64,000 bases of DNA from CALFCX01 sp041650595 (GTDB lineage: Bacteria > Margulisbacteria > WOR-1 > JAKLHX01), in contig JBAZKW010000011.1 of assembly GCA_041650595.1 (NCBI GenBank), positions 1 through 64,000 on the forward strand, given 5' to 3'. The translations under genes and the position numbers were made by a program. Positions 26,411-34,676 of the stretch are shown here, piece after piece. The notes under the pieces were generated by a model that worked only from the letters and a program-made list of their open reading frames with translations, did no database searches and was not told the DNA's origin. Numbering within the stretch: position 1 is the first letter of the stretch; the number at the start of each line of letters is the position of its first letter.

Positions 26411-27289
26411 ATGAAAACGAATAAGTTGGCATATCTAAAATGGATAATCGGCGAACTTAATGAGGGTTTGAATCTGAACTCGTTCACTAAGAACATTCAC
26501 TCTCCCCTTTCGTTCGAAGAAATAGTCCCAGAAGGCAGCGATAAAATGGTTCAGCTGAACAGGCTTATGGTCGCCTCGGAGATCTACCGGTGGATAATGG
26601 GCGGAAAATGGCGGCTTCTCGATCTGGAACATATCTTAAGAAGCCAGGACGCAGAAAAAGAGTTCAATCACAAGCAGATAAAAGAGAATATCAAGGACCT
26701 GATAGACGGACAGGAAGTAAAAGGACCGGAAACTCTAAAAATGTGCCTTTTGCTTACCGGAATAAAGCCGGAAATAATAGACAATGTTAGCTATACCGTC
26801 CAAAAAAGATATTTTTATACCGGAAATTCGAGCAAGCTGTGGTCTTCCATCGGCTACTATGACATGCAGGACAAAAGTATCCATGTAAGTACCGGAGGCA
26901 AAAGAGGCGATAAAAAAGCAGTATTCCCTCTGGAGGACATAATGGAAACAGCTGCCCATGAACTCGGTCATCATATATATATTTCGATCGTTTCAAAAAG
27001 GTTTAAGACGCCTGCCGGCACCATACCCAGGATCAGAAACATCCTCAAAGGCGTAAAGACATCAAAAAGCGATACCGAACACAAGCAATGGACAGGCTTT
27101 TATAAAAAAGACTACGGCAACGACTGGGAAAAGAACAAAGCTTTGCAAATAATACCAAAAGATGTCTATATCCGGTATGGCCTAGAGAACGAACTTTTTG
27201 CGCAGGTCATCGGAGGGAAAACGACTATATCAAAGACCAGAAGAAAACAACTCGTGGACCTCATAAACCAATCATGTCAGGTTTGCTGA
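26411..27289 (+). CDS. Putative zinc metallopeptidase (HExxH)
   Basis: A 292-residue soluble protein with METAAHELGHHIY at about 179-191, the zincin HExxH signature (HELGH at 183-187). A later Glu in RYGLENELFAQ may be the third zinc ligand. No signal peptide or membrane helix is seen, so it acts in the cytoplasm or is released by another route. I start it at ATG 26411; the open frame extends upstream through non-coding-looking sequence. It is divergent from lexA, and its 3' end overlaps the next, convergent gene by 13 bases. Confidence 0.72.
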   Translation: MKTNKLAYLKWIIGELNEGLNLNSFTKNIHSPLSFEEIVPEGSDKMVQLNRLMVASEIYRWIMGGKWRLLDLEHILRSQDAEKEFNHKQIKENIKDLIDGQEVKGPETLKMCLLLTGIKPEIIDNVSYTVQKRYFYTGNSSKLWSSIGYYDMQDKSIHVSTGGKRGDKKAVFPLEDIMETAAHELGHHIYISIVSKRFKTPAGTIPRIRNILKGVKTSKSDTEHKQWTGFYKKDYGNDWEKNKALQIIPKDVYIRYGLENELFAQVIGGKTTISKTRRKQLVDLINQSCQVC

Positions 27290-28218
27290 TCACCCTTGCG
27301 TGACATTTCTTCCCTGATAAGCCCTGCCAATCCATCATTTATCTTTTCGAGCTCGGCCAGTATCAGCGCTATCTTTTCTTGTCCTTGGAACAAAATAAGC
27401 TCCAAAGCCCTCTTTGCATCGCATGATGAATATTCAAAATGAGTTTCTTCGGGCTGATCAACGACCCATTTACCGTGAAGTCTAAAGAGAGTAGATATCC
27501 CTTTCACATACATAGTTTCACCATCAAAACGGGCTATTTCTTCCGAGTCAACGACTTGTTTTGTCATCGGGATAATCTTTGAAAGTACCGAAGCTATTAC
27601 ATCCGGTTCGGCGTTTTTATGCGATGCCACATATTTTTGTACTTCGTCAGGGCCTACGCGGGAGATATAGCGCAGGACACCGGGAGCCATAACTCCTCTT
27701 AAAGAAAGGTTCGCAAAAGCTACAGGTCCCAATACAGAGCTCTTGTACACAAAAGGTCTTAATACGCTTTGAGGGGTACGCGGATCGGCCGCAACCCTTG
27801 ACAAAACTCCAAAATGAGAACTTTTTGAAAGCGCTATAAGATCGGGAACCTTTATAAGCCCCCTTGAATCGAGTTCATCATAGGCATAAACGGCAAAAAC
27901 CGTATTGGACATAGCAAAATTTAACAGAGCTTGATTACAGTCCGTAAATCTAAAAGATTCCTTTATAACATCGCCGTCAAAATTCAGAAGCCGCAAAGGA
28001 TCAAAACCGGCGGAATATCTTCCGGCAAGGTTTTTTGCGATAAGCTTTTTAGTGTCACCGGCTTCATCAAAAGACAGCGTTTCAAGTTTGCGAAGTCTGG
28101 TAAAAGGATCGCTGGCGATAGTATGCGCGGACCTTCCGGACAGAGGCATCCCAAAAGCCCTTGCATAACGATAGCTGAATAAAGCGCCGGTCTTTGCGGC
28201 GATACTACGGATATTCAT
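27277..28218 (-). CDS. Unknown protein with LRV/HEAT-like repeats
   Basis: A 313-residue protein. Residues about 125-200 show short repeating helices of the kind LSRVAADPRTPQSVLRPF, reminiscent of leucine-rich-variant or HEAT repeats, suggesting a binding scaffold. The first 36 residues contain no acidic residue. The ATG lies 12 bases after a variant TGGGAT-N16-CGATAA element with no ribosome-binding site, so a leaderless mRNA is possible. It is divergent from the PHP-domain gene, with back-to-back promoter elements. Confidence 0.65.
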   Translation of the reverse strand: MNIRSIAAKTGALFSYRYARAFGMPLSGRSAHTIASDPFTRLRKLETLSFDEAGDTKKLIAKNLAGRYSAGFDPLRLLNFDGDVIKESFRFTDCNQALLNFAMSNTVFAVYAYDELDSRGLIKVPDLIALSKSSHFGVLSRVAADPRTPQSVLRPFVYKSSVLGPVAFANLSLRGVMAPGVLRYISRVGPDEVQKYVASHKNAEPDVIASVLSKIIPMTKQVVDSEEIARFDGETMYVKGISTLFRLHGKWVVDQPEETHFEYSSCDAKRALELILFQGQEKIALILAELEKINDGLAGLIREEMSRKGDQQT

Positions 28219-28230
28219 GTTTATGATAGA

Positions 28231-28258
28231 TTATCGTTGTTTTTTGCGCAAAATCCCA
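28231..28258 (-). promoter_or_regulatory. Variant TGGGAT-N16-CGATAA element (gene at 27277-28218)
   Basis: Minus strand: TGGGAT (28258-28253), 16 bases, CGATAA (28236-28231). The -10-like half is exact and the -35-like half matches 4 of 6 bases. It stands back to back with the exact element at 28266-28293. Confidence 0.55.
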
Positions 28259-28265
28259 AAAAAAC

Positions 28266-28293
28266 TGAAATTTCTTATTAATTCAATCGATAA
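28266..28293 (+). promoter_or_regulatory. TGAAAT-N16-CGATAA promoter-like element (PHP gene)
   Basis: TGAAAT at 28266-28271, 16 bases, CGATAA at 28288-28293, 43 bases ahead of the PHP-domain gene. An exact match to the shared element. Confidence 0.82.
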
Positions 28294-28335
28294 GAAAATG
28301 TAGCCTTTCGTTTATAAAATAAGGAGAAGAATAGA

Positions 28336-29679
28336 ATGCCGTATATATCTGCGCTCAACCCCATGCCAATGGTCCCGAGAATGGTGCCTGCGGCTGTAAT
28401 GAACAGGATCGAACATCTGACACCGCGGATCAGGGATATGTTTTCCCCGGACGTAAAAGTAAGGCTGACAGCGACAGAAGAGGTTGGAAAGGCATTAGCA
28501 GCGATCGGGATCCCTCAAACCAATACAATGGGAAATCACTACCATGGCAAGCATTCGTGGGGACCTGGATATCCCGCTTCTCTCGCGTTCTTTTCCGCGG
28601 CAAACGGCTTGTCTGTGACAGGTCTTGTCGATCATTACAGCGTATCAGGAGCGCTCGAATTCAGGAAAGCTTCATTTACCCATTTCGGCATACCGGCCAC
28701 GGTCGGATATGAGGTAAGATCTCTCATAAGGGACCGGCTTATATGCGGAGGCCTCGATCTCTCAAAGACAGTTATGAATTCACCCGGAAATCCCGGCGAA
28801 ATATATGTTGTTTTTCACGGGTTTCCAGGTAACAGAAATTCTTGGCTTGCTCTAGCAAGACAGGACAAATTCAAAAGATATGAGAGTGTGACAGCAAAGA
28901 TCAACGACAATATCAGCAGCCGGTGTGCGGGGCTTTCACCCATTGATTTTCAAAGTGTCGTTGCCCTCTCTGAGGAAGGTAATATTACTGATAGACATTT
29001 GATGGATGTATTGTTCGATATGGTATTTGACCACTGCCAAGGTAATTTTGACGATGTAGTTGACAGGATCACAAGCTGGTGGGGAGCGATAACCGCAGAC
29101 GAACAGGCTGGTTTAGACAGCGCTAAAGATGATGAGTTCTCAAAATACATGCTAATCGCGCACAGCATGATGAGAGGTAGATTATTGAAGGACGGCAAGC
29201 TCGGATATATCGCCCCGTCCGAGATCGAGGCTCCTTCGCTTGGGAATTTATCGCGGATCGCGGATGAAGAAGACAGTATCCTTGTATATCCGGCATATAA
29301 ATTTGATATCCCATATCTTGAGCATTTAATACCGATGCTTGTACGAGATCACGGGTTTAGGTCCCTATCGTTGATGTTCGACAGGAACACACCTGATGAA
29401 AGAGCCAAAATATTAAGGTGTGCGGAAGAATCTGTTATCCCCGCATTCAGCGGCATGGATGTCAACAATTGGTCGCAGACTTGGGTAAATAAGTTTTCGG
29501 ATATCCCGGAATTTATCGAAGGCGCGCTTGCTCTCGTTGGGCATGAAATCTCGGTAAGGGCGGGAAAACTTGGTCTATTCGACAATACATGGTTCCCCAA
29601 TACACCGGCAGGATTAAAGCAAAGATTACAACATTTCGCTTTCTTGGGTTCGCAATGGAAAGACGCAACAGCAAGTTAA
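28336..29679 (+). CDS. PHP-domain protein (putative metal-dependent phosphoesterase)
   Basis: A 447-residue protein with PHP-like features: a metal-site His cluster NHYHGKHSWG (about 67-76), GLVDHYSVSGALEFRKA (Asp99-His100), and VGYEVRS resembling the third PHP motif. The segment MNSPGNPGEIYVV resembles one seen in PHP-family phosphoesterases. PHP enzymes hydrolyse phosphoesters with up to three metals; the substrate here is unknown. Residues 1-25 are rich in Met and Pro and lack acidic residues. AAGGAG precedes the ATG, and the gene follows an exact copy of the shared promoter element. Confidence 0.65.
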   Translation: MPYISALNPMPMVPRMVPAAVMNRIEHLTPRIRDMFSPDVKVRLTATEEVGKALAAIGIPQTNTMGNHYHGKHSWGPGYPASLAFFSAANGLSVTGLVDHYSVSGALEFRKASFTHFGIPATVGYEVRSLIRDRLICGGLDLSKTVMNSPGNPGEIYVVFHGFPGNRNSWLALARQDKFKRYESVTAKINDNISSRCAGLSPIDFQSVVALSEEGNITDRHLMDVLFDMVFDHCQGNFDDVVDRITSWWGAITADEQAGLDSAKDDEFSKYMLIAHSMMRGRLLKDGKLGYIAPSEIEAPSLGNLSRIADEEDSILVYPAYKFDIPYLEHLIPMLVRDHGFRSLSLMFDRNTPDERAKILRCAEESVIPAFSGMDVNNWSQTWVNKFSDIPEFIEGALALVGHEISVRAGKLGLFDNTWFPNTPAGLKQRLQHFAFLGSQWKDATAS

Positions 29680-29688
29680 AGGTAAAAT

Positions 29689-31089
29689 TCAGCTTATCTT
29701 ATGGACTTTGATCAGGTTGGTGGTACCGGGCACGCCTATAGGCACTCCCGCCGTGATGACCACAAGGTCGCCTTTTTTGAGGAGTTTTTTGGCTACCACC
29801 GCTTTTTCTACATGATCTACCATTTCATCGGTAGTCGCGCATTTGTCGGTCAATATATATTTAACTCCCCAGTATAATGAAACACGCCTGACCGCTTTTT
29901 CTGTTGTTACGGACGCGATGATAGGAGCTTTTGATCTCCATTTTGAGGCCATAAGGGCTGTTGAACCGGAACTCGTAAAAGTTATTATGGCCTTGGCATT
30001 TATATCCTCGCACAAATGTACTGCCGCGTGAGATACAGCAAAAGACGTGTTTTGCCTGATATCGCTTTTTTCAAGATGCGAAGTCCTGTCGCTGTCAATG
30101 TTTTCGGCCTTTTCGATTATCCTTGCCATCATTGAGATGGATTCTATAGGGTATTTTCCGCTGGCAGTCTCTTCCGAAAGCATTACAGCATCGGCCCCGT
30201 CCAATATGGCATTGGCAACATCACTTGATTCGGCCCTCGTAGGCAGCGGACTTAAGACCATGGATTCAAGCATCTGGCTTGCCACGATCACCGGTTTTGC
30301 GGCTCTCGCGCATTTTTTTATTATTTGTTTTTGCACTATCGGCACTTCTTCCGGCGGAAGCTCAACGCCCATGTCGCCTCTGGCGACCATTATAGCGTCG
30401 GAAATATTGATGATGGCATCTATATTGCTTATAGCTTCGGAGTTCTCTATTTTTGCGATTACAGGGATACTACCTCCGTTATCTTGTATTGCTTTTCTGG
30501 CATCAAGGATATCATCGGGGCCTTTTACAAAAGAAAGAGCGACATAATCGGCTTCTACCGCGACAGCCACTTTTATATCTCCCCTATCCTTTTCGGTGAG
30601 AGCCTTTTTAAATATCGAAACTCCGGGTATATTGATACCTTTGTGATCACCCAGGGTCCCGCCCGTATGAACGATACAATAGATCTCGTCGCCGCTAATG
30701 TTCTTTACGTGGAGTTCTATAAGCCCGTTATCCATGAGTATTCTCTGGCCGGGTTTTAGTTTTTTCGGAAGGTCGGCATAATCAGTTGAAACCTTTTTAT
30801 CGCTTCCCTCGATATGCTTTGTGGTTATTACAAATTCACTGCCCTCTTTCAACGTGACGGACCCGCCTTTTACCTCCCTGGTCCTAATACGCGGACCTTG
30901 AAGGTCAAGAATAACCCCGATGTTTTTATTTATAGACCTTATGAGTTTAACTAGTTCAATTGCACCTTTGTGCCCTTCATGGGACATGTTGACCCTAAAA
31001 AGGTCCGCTCCCGCTTTTATAAGGGCTGTAATGTGCTCCTTATTCCACGAAGCCGGCCCAAGGGTCGCGATAATCTTTGTTTTGTTCAT
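29689..31089 (-). CDS. pyk: Pyruvate kinase
   Basis: A 466-residue glycolytic enzyme converting PEP and ADP to pyruvate and ATP. The start TKIIATLGPASWN, the catalytic-lysine segment VIAKIENSEAI, and the metal/phosphate segment MVARGDMGVELP are intact; an allosteric C-terminal domain is present and there is no extra PEP-utiliser domain. The ATG follows the -10 box by eight bases, so the mRNA is nearly leaderless. It is convergent with the PHP gene, nine bases apart. Confidence 0.96.
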   Translation of the reverse strand: MNKTKIIATLGPASWNKEHITALIKAGADLFRVNMSHEGHKGAIELVKLIRSINKNIGVILDLQGPRIRTREVKGGSVTLKEGSEFVITTKHIEGSDKKVSTDYADLPKKLKPGQRILMDNGLIELHVKNISGDEIYCIVHTGGTLGDHKGINIPGVSIFKKALTEKDRGDIKVAVAVEADYVALSFVKGPDDILDARKAIQDNGGSIPVIAKIENSEAISNIDAIINISDAIMVARGDMGVELPPEEVPIVQKQIIKKCARAAKPVIVASQMLESMVLSPLPTRAESSDVANAILDGADAVMLSEETASGKYPIESISMMARIIEKAENIDSDRTSHLEKSDIRQNTSFAVSHAAVHLCEDINAKAIITFTSSGSTALMASKWRSKAPIIASVTTEKAVRRVSLYWGVKYILTDKCATTDEMVDHVEKAVVAKKLLKKGDLVVITAGVPIGVPGTTNLIKVHKIS

Positions 31090-31097
31090 ATAGGCTA

Positions 31098-31127
31098 ATT
31101 ATACAATGGGCAAAGGGTTTTTGACAA
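31098..31127 (-). promoter_or_regulatory. pyk promoter, near-leaderless
   Basis: Minus strand: -35 TTGTCA (31127-31122), an 18-base spacer, -10 TATAAT (31103-31098), eight bases before the pyk ATG. This is a housekeeping-sigma promoter, clearly unlike the neighbouring TGAAAT/CGATAA elements. Confidence 0.75.
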
Positions 31128-31161
31128 ATGGCGTACTTATTTTTCTCAATTATTAAAAATA

Positions 31162-31189
31162 TGAAATTTTTCATAAAAGCTGTCGATAA
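31162..31189 (+). promoter_or_regulatory. TGAAAT-N16-CGATAA promoter-like element (gene at 31241-32365)
   Basis: TGAAAT at 31162-31167, 16 bases, CGATAA at 31184-31189; the ATG is 52 bases on and has AAAGGAGAG before it. An exact match to the shared element. Confidence 0.82.
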
Positions 31190-31240
31190 GGAATTGAAAG
31201 TCAAGTTCAAAGAAACAGATCAAAATAAAGGAGAGATATT

Positions 31241-32365
31241 ATGGCAGTGACCACGGCATTATCGTTCCCCATGCTTAATCGAAATCAATTGATTTTTCAA
31301 CCGCTTGCTGCAAGAAAGAACAAATTCGATGTTTCAAAAATGATCCGGCCGGATGCGGTACGCAAAAATATGGGAGAAAAAGGTGAGGCTGTCATGCGGG
31401 AAACGATCGACCGCATCAGGGCTGCCCGTGAAAGCGGGAAATCCAGGATGTTAACTTTTGGCGCTCACACGATAAAGAACGGATTATCACCGGTATTGAT
31501 AAGACTGATCGAGGACGGTTGGATAACTCATCTTGCCACCAACGGCGCCGGGATAATTCATGACTGGGAGCTGGCTTTTCATGGAGAGACAAGCGAAGAC
31601 GTGAGAGAAAATACGTCAAAAGGCGAGTTTGGCGCATCGCAGGAGACCGGTTTTAATATCAATATGGCGATTATTATGGGAGCGTATCATGGTCTGGGCT
31701 ACGGTGCTTCAATAGGCGCGATGGTGCATAATGACGGATTTGAAATACCGAACCGAGGGGTTTTACTGAGTGAAGCTCAGTATTTGATGGAAAGCAATCC
31801 GGACAAGGCACTTTCAGCTATCAATTTGTTACAGAAGATTAAGGAATTAGGCTTAAAACACGACCAGTTTGTTTCGGTCCCTCATCAATATAAGGAATAC
31901 GGACTGCAGGCCGCGGCATACCGATTAGGGATCCCTTTCACAGGACACCCTATGATCGGCCATGATATTATTTACATTCATCCCGCAAATTCATGCATAG
32001 CGATCGGTCAGGCCGCTGAACGGGATTTCCTTGCTTTTGCACATAATGTAAGCAATCTTGACGGGGGCGTCTATATTTCTCTGGGATCAGCGGTCATGTC
32101 GCCAATGATATTTGAAAAATCGCTTTCAATGTCGCAAAACCTGGCGATACAGAACGGCAGGCACATAGATAATCATTATATGGTCATAGCCGATCTGCAG
32201 GAATGCACCTGGGATTGGTCACAAGGAGAACCGCCGGAAACCGATCCCGCATATTATCTGCGTTTTATGAAAACCTTTGCGCGCATGGGCGGAACAGCCC
32301 ATTATATGACAGCCGACAACCGCGACTTCTTATTAGCGCTGTGGCAGGGACTGCAAAAGGTCTAA
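31241..32365 (+). CDS. Conserved protein of unknown function (possibly Rossmann-like, deoxyhypusine-synthase-like)
   Basis: A 374-residue protein. The segment MLTFGAHTIKNGLSPVLI, the motif THLATNGAGIIHDWE and later VYISLGSAVMSPMIFEKSLS recall an uncharacterised bacterial family with a nucleotide-binding fold, loosely like deoxyhypusine synthase. I cannot name a reaction. Conserved-looking His and Asp residues cluster in GHPMIGHDIIYIHP. The first 29 residues have no acidic residue. It follows an exact shared promoter element and is not cotranscribed with its neighbours. Confidence 0.6.
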   Translation: MAVTTALSFPMLNRNQLIFQPLAARKNKFDVSKMIRPDAVRKNMGEKGEAVMRETIDRIRAARESGKSRMLTFGAHTIKNGLSPVLIRLIEDGWITHLATNGAGIIHDWELAFHGETSEDVRENTSKGEFGASQETGFNINMAIIMGAYHGLGYGASIGAMVHNDGFEIPNRGVLLSEAQYLMESNPDKALSAINLLQKIKELGLKHDQFVSVPHQYKEYGLQAAAYRLGIPFTGHPMIGHDIIYIHPANSCIAIGQAAERDFLAFAHNVSNLDGGVYISLGSAVMSPMIFEKSLSMSQNLAIQNGRHIDNHYMVIADLQECTWDWSQGEPPETDPAYYLRFMKTFARMGGTAHYMTADNRDFLLALWQGLQKV

Positions 32366-32388
32366 CGTCATTTCGAGCTCTACAATAA

Positions 32389-32406
32389 CCGAGCATGAAT
32401 GCTCGG
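32389..32406. repeat. Small hairpin repeat between two orphan genes
   Basis: CCGAGCAT-GA-ATGCTCGG, a perfect 8-bp stem flanked by CTAC-like ends as in family A. No T-run follows, so termination is uncertain. Confidence 0.65.
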
Positions 32407-32444
32407 CTACAGACATTGATTAGGGACAAATAATTCCTAACAAC

Positions 32445-32472
32445 TGAAATCCTCCCCTTTTTTTATCGAAAA
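32445..32472 (+). promoter_or_regulatory. TGAAAT-N16-CGAAAA promoter-like element (gene at 32487-33773)
   Basis: TGAAAT at 32445-32450, 16 bases, CGAAAA at 32467-32472 (one mismatch to CGATAA). Only 14 bases separate it from the ATG, so the transcript would have a very short leader. Confidence 0.7.
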
Positions 32473-32486
32473 TACATTAGACAGGT

Positions 32487-33773
32487 ATGTTAACAGAACA
32501 ACAGATAATTAATCCCACCAGGCCGATACACTTTCAGGCCGCTAATCGGCTCGGACAGTTAAGGCCTGACCGTGCGGCTGGTGTATTAAATGATATTGCC
32601 TCGGGCAATATAGGCCGCGCATCGATCCTGCTGGTGGATATCAGAGAACGTTTTGGCAGGAGAGCTGTTAACAATATCATGAACAGCATGCCCTCTCAGG
32701 TCAAAAGAAGTGCTATTGAATTCATCAGCAACATGCCAACTTTTGATGCCGCAAAATTTAGAAAAGATGTGTTAAAAATGCCTGCTGATGAGGCCTATGC
32801 TTTGAGCCATCACGCCTGGCAGAATATATATCCGCTGGCAGATTACAATCATTCAAGATTACATGCATATTACTCCGGATTTTCTGAACAAGATATCCGT
32901 TCAATAATTAGCGCTGCGGACGCGTCACATCAGGCTTTTGCCCCGCTATTTTTTGATGCCGACGCATCAGATACGAACATATCCGAATTTTACAGGTGGG
33001 CCGGAGCATTATTCCCTGCGGACAGTTATGGCTATCATTCCATTTGGGAGAAAATGACGCTTGCCGGCGGAACTTCACAATTCGAGGTCCGCCTGCCTAA
33101 AGGCCCGGGTTTTGACGGAACCGGCGTGCAATTCCATCAATGTTGCCATACGGCAATTGCAGCCAGAAGCTTTTTCTCTCAACTTGGTATGCCATCAGAA
33201 GTCTTGCATTTTATGCTCCCGTCAAAGTTCACTCATAACGCCGCTGTCATATTCTCTCCTGGAATCATTGGAATAAAAACAACACTTGTTGATGCAAGTC
33301 CGTTCGCGCGCGCTTTTTCGGAGCAGCAGATGGCAAATGTCGTCCCCATGAGCTGGAATCTCATCAGGTCCGACACAAACGATACACACTGTTTCGCAAA
33401 ACAGATATACATAGACGATATGGGCGGCAATTCCCTGCCGTGGTTCAGCCATCAGTTAGGCCATGGCACGAATTTGATTGGGTTTGTTCACGTAGTGGTC
33501 AGATACGACCGGAGTATCGCAAGTAAAGCCGATAATGAGGGATATACAAGCCTTCTGCCTGAACTGGAGATCATACTGACATCACCTGACAGACGTTTCA
33601 CTAATTTCGGGCTCCCTATTCTAAGGGGAAACGGTGATGAGATATCATTTCTGTGGAGCGGCATTCAAAGGGCCCGCTTAGGTGCAACAATGATCGACGC
33701 GATCGAAGCTGCTTCACTTGAGCCTGCAAGACATTTTATCCAAATGCTCCAAGGATTTAAGATCATCCGCTGA
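32487..33773 (+). CDS. Transglutaminase-like cysteine protein
   Basis: A 428-residue protein. Residues about 212-272 carry a probable transglutaminase-type triad: Cys219 or Cys220 at the start of a helix (QFHQCCHTAIAARSFF), His250 in KFTHNAAVIF and Asp269 in TLVDASPF. Members of this fold act as proteases, peptidases or amide-transfer enzymes. The N-terminal 200 residues are helical and unassigned, and no signal peptide is seen. It sits between an unknown gene and tpiA and is preceded by a close copy of the shared promoter element. Confidence 0.6.
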   Translation: MLTEQQIINPTRPIHFQAANRLGQLRPDRAAGVLNDIASGNIGRASILLVDIRERFGRRAVNNIMNSMPSQVKRSAIEFISNMPTFDAAKFRKDVLKMPADEAYALSHHAWQNIYPLADYNHSRLHAYYSGFSEQDIRSIISAADASHQAFAPLFFDADASDTNISEFYRWAGALFPADSYGYHSIWEKMTLAGGTSQFEVRLPKGPGFDGTGVQFHQCCHTAIAARSFFSQLGMPSEVLHFMLPSKFTHNAAVIFSPGIIGIKTTLVDASPFARAFSEQQMANVVPMSWNLIRSDTNDTHCFAKQIYIDDMGGNSLPWFSHQLGHGTNLIGFVHVVVRYDRSIASKADNEGYTSLLPELEIILTSPDRRFTNFGLPILRGNGDEISFLWSGIQRARLGATMIDAIEAASLEPARHFIQMLQGFKIIR

Positions 33774-33783
33774 TCGCTATACG

Positions 33784-33812
33784 TTTACAATCCGATACCA
33801 ATTTGTTATATT
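33784..33812 (+). promoter_or_regulatory. tpiA promoter
   Basis: TTTACA (33784-33789), a 17-base spacer and TATATT (33807-33812): a housekeeping-type promoter. CAGGAGG follows, eight bases before the tpiA ATG. Confidence 0.7.
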
Positions 33813-33832
33813 AAAAACAGGAGGATTCTATA

Positions 33833-34582
33833 ATGCGCAAACCAATGGCGGCCGGAAACTGGAAGATGTTCAAAACAGCAAAGGAAGCGGCTCAGATGCT
33901 GCTTGACCTCAAAGACAAGGTAAAAGGAGTAGAAAACAGGGAAATAGTGATCTGTCCCACTTTTACCGCGCTGGAATCCGCGGTAAATGCTACGCATGGG
34001 TCTAATATAAAGATAGGCGCGCAAAACCTTTTCTGGGAAGAAAAAGGCGCTTTCACTGGAGAAATAGCTCCGGCAATGATAAAAGACCTCGGTTGCGAAT
34101 ACGTGATAATCGGCCATTCTGAAAGAAGGCAGTATTTCGGAGAGAGCGATGCTACCGTCAACAAAAGGATATTTGCCGCATTAAAAGCCGGTCTTAAGCC
34201 CATAATCTGTGTCGGCGAAACCCTCCAGGAAAGAGAAAGCGAAAAAACTTTCTCGGTGATAGAGACCCAGTTAAAGGGCGGACTTAAAGATCTCACAAAA
34301 GAACAAATGACAGCCGCTGTCATAGCTTATGAGCCTGTATGGGCTATCGGCACGGGCAAGACCGCTACAAAAGAACAGGCTCAAGAAGTCCATGCTTTTA
34401 TCCGAAAACTTCTTGCTGATCTGTTCGGCAAAAATACAGCTGAAGCGACAAGAATATTGTATGGCGGAAGCGTAAAACCGGATAATATGAAAGATCTCAT
34501 GTCCCAGCCCGATATAGACGGAGGATTGGTCGGGGGCGCAAGCCTTGAAGCGGAATCGTTTTCTAAGATAGTAAAATATTGA
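33833..34582 (+). CDS. tpiA: Triose-phosphate isomerase
   Basis: A 249-residue TIM-barrel enzyme interconverting DHAP and glyceraldehyde 3-phosphate. The active-site Lys (AGNWKMFK), His (IIGHSERRQYF) and Glu (AYEPVWAIGTGKTAT) are intact, as is the phosphate-binding ILYGGSVKPDN. It precedes the phosphofructokinase gene with a family B repeat between. Confidence 0.97.
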   Translation: MRKPMAAGNWKMFKTAKEAAQMLLDLKDKVKGVENREIVICPTFTALESAVNATHGSNIKIGAQNLFWEEKGAFTGEIAPAMIKDLGCEYVIIGHSERRQYFGESDATVNKRIFAALKAGLKPIICVGETLQERESEKTFSVIETQLKGGLKDLTKEQMTAAVIAYEPVWAIGTGKTATKEQAQEVHAFIRKLLADLFGKNTAEATRILYGGSVKPDNMKDLMSQPDIDGGLVGGASLEAESFSKIVKY

Positions 34583-34587
34583 TGGTT

Positions 34588-34659
34588 GTCATTGCGAGCG
34601 TAGCGAAGCAATCCCATAGATAAATGGGATTGCTTCAGGGCTTCGCCCTTCGCAATGAC
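34588..34659. repeat. Family B palindromic repeat (tpiA-pfp gap)
   Basis: A 72-bp inverted repeat with GTCATTGCGAGCG at one end and CGCAATGAC at the other, and an inner CAATCCCA/TGGGATTG stem. It starts six bases after the tpiA stop and ends just before the next gene's AAAGGAG. Confidence 0.9.
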
Positions 34660-34676
34660 AGATGAAAGGAGATAAG

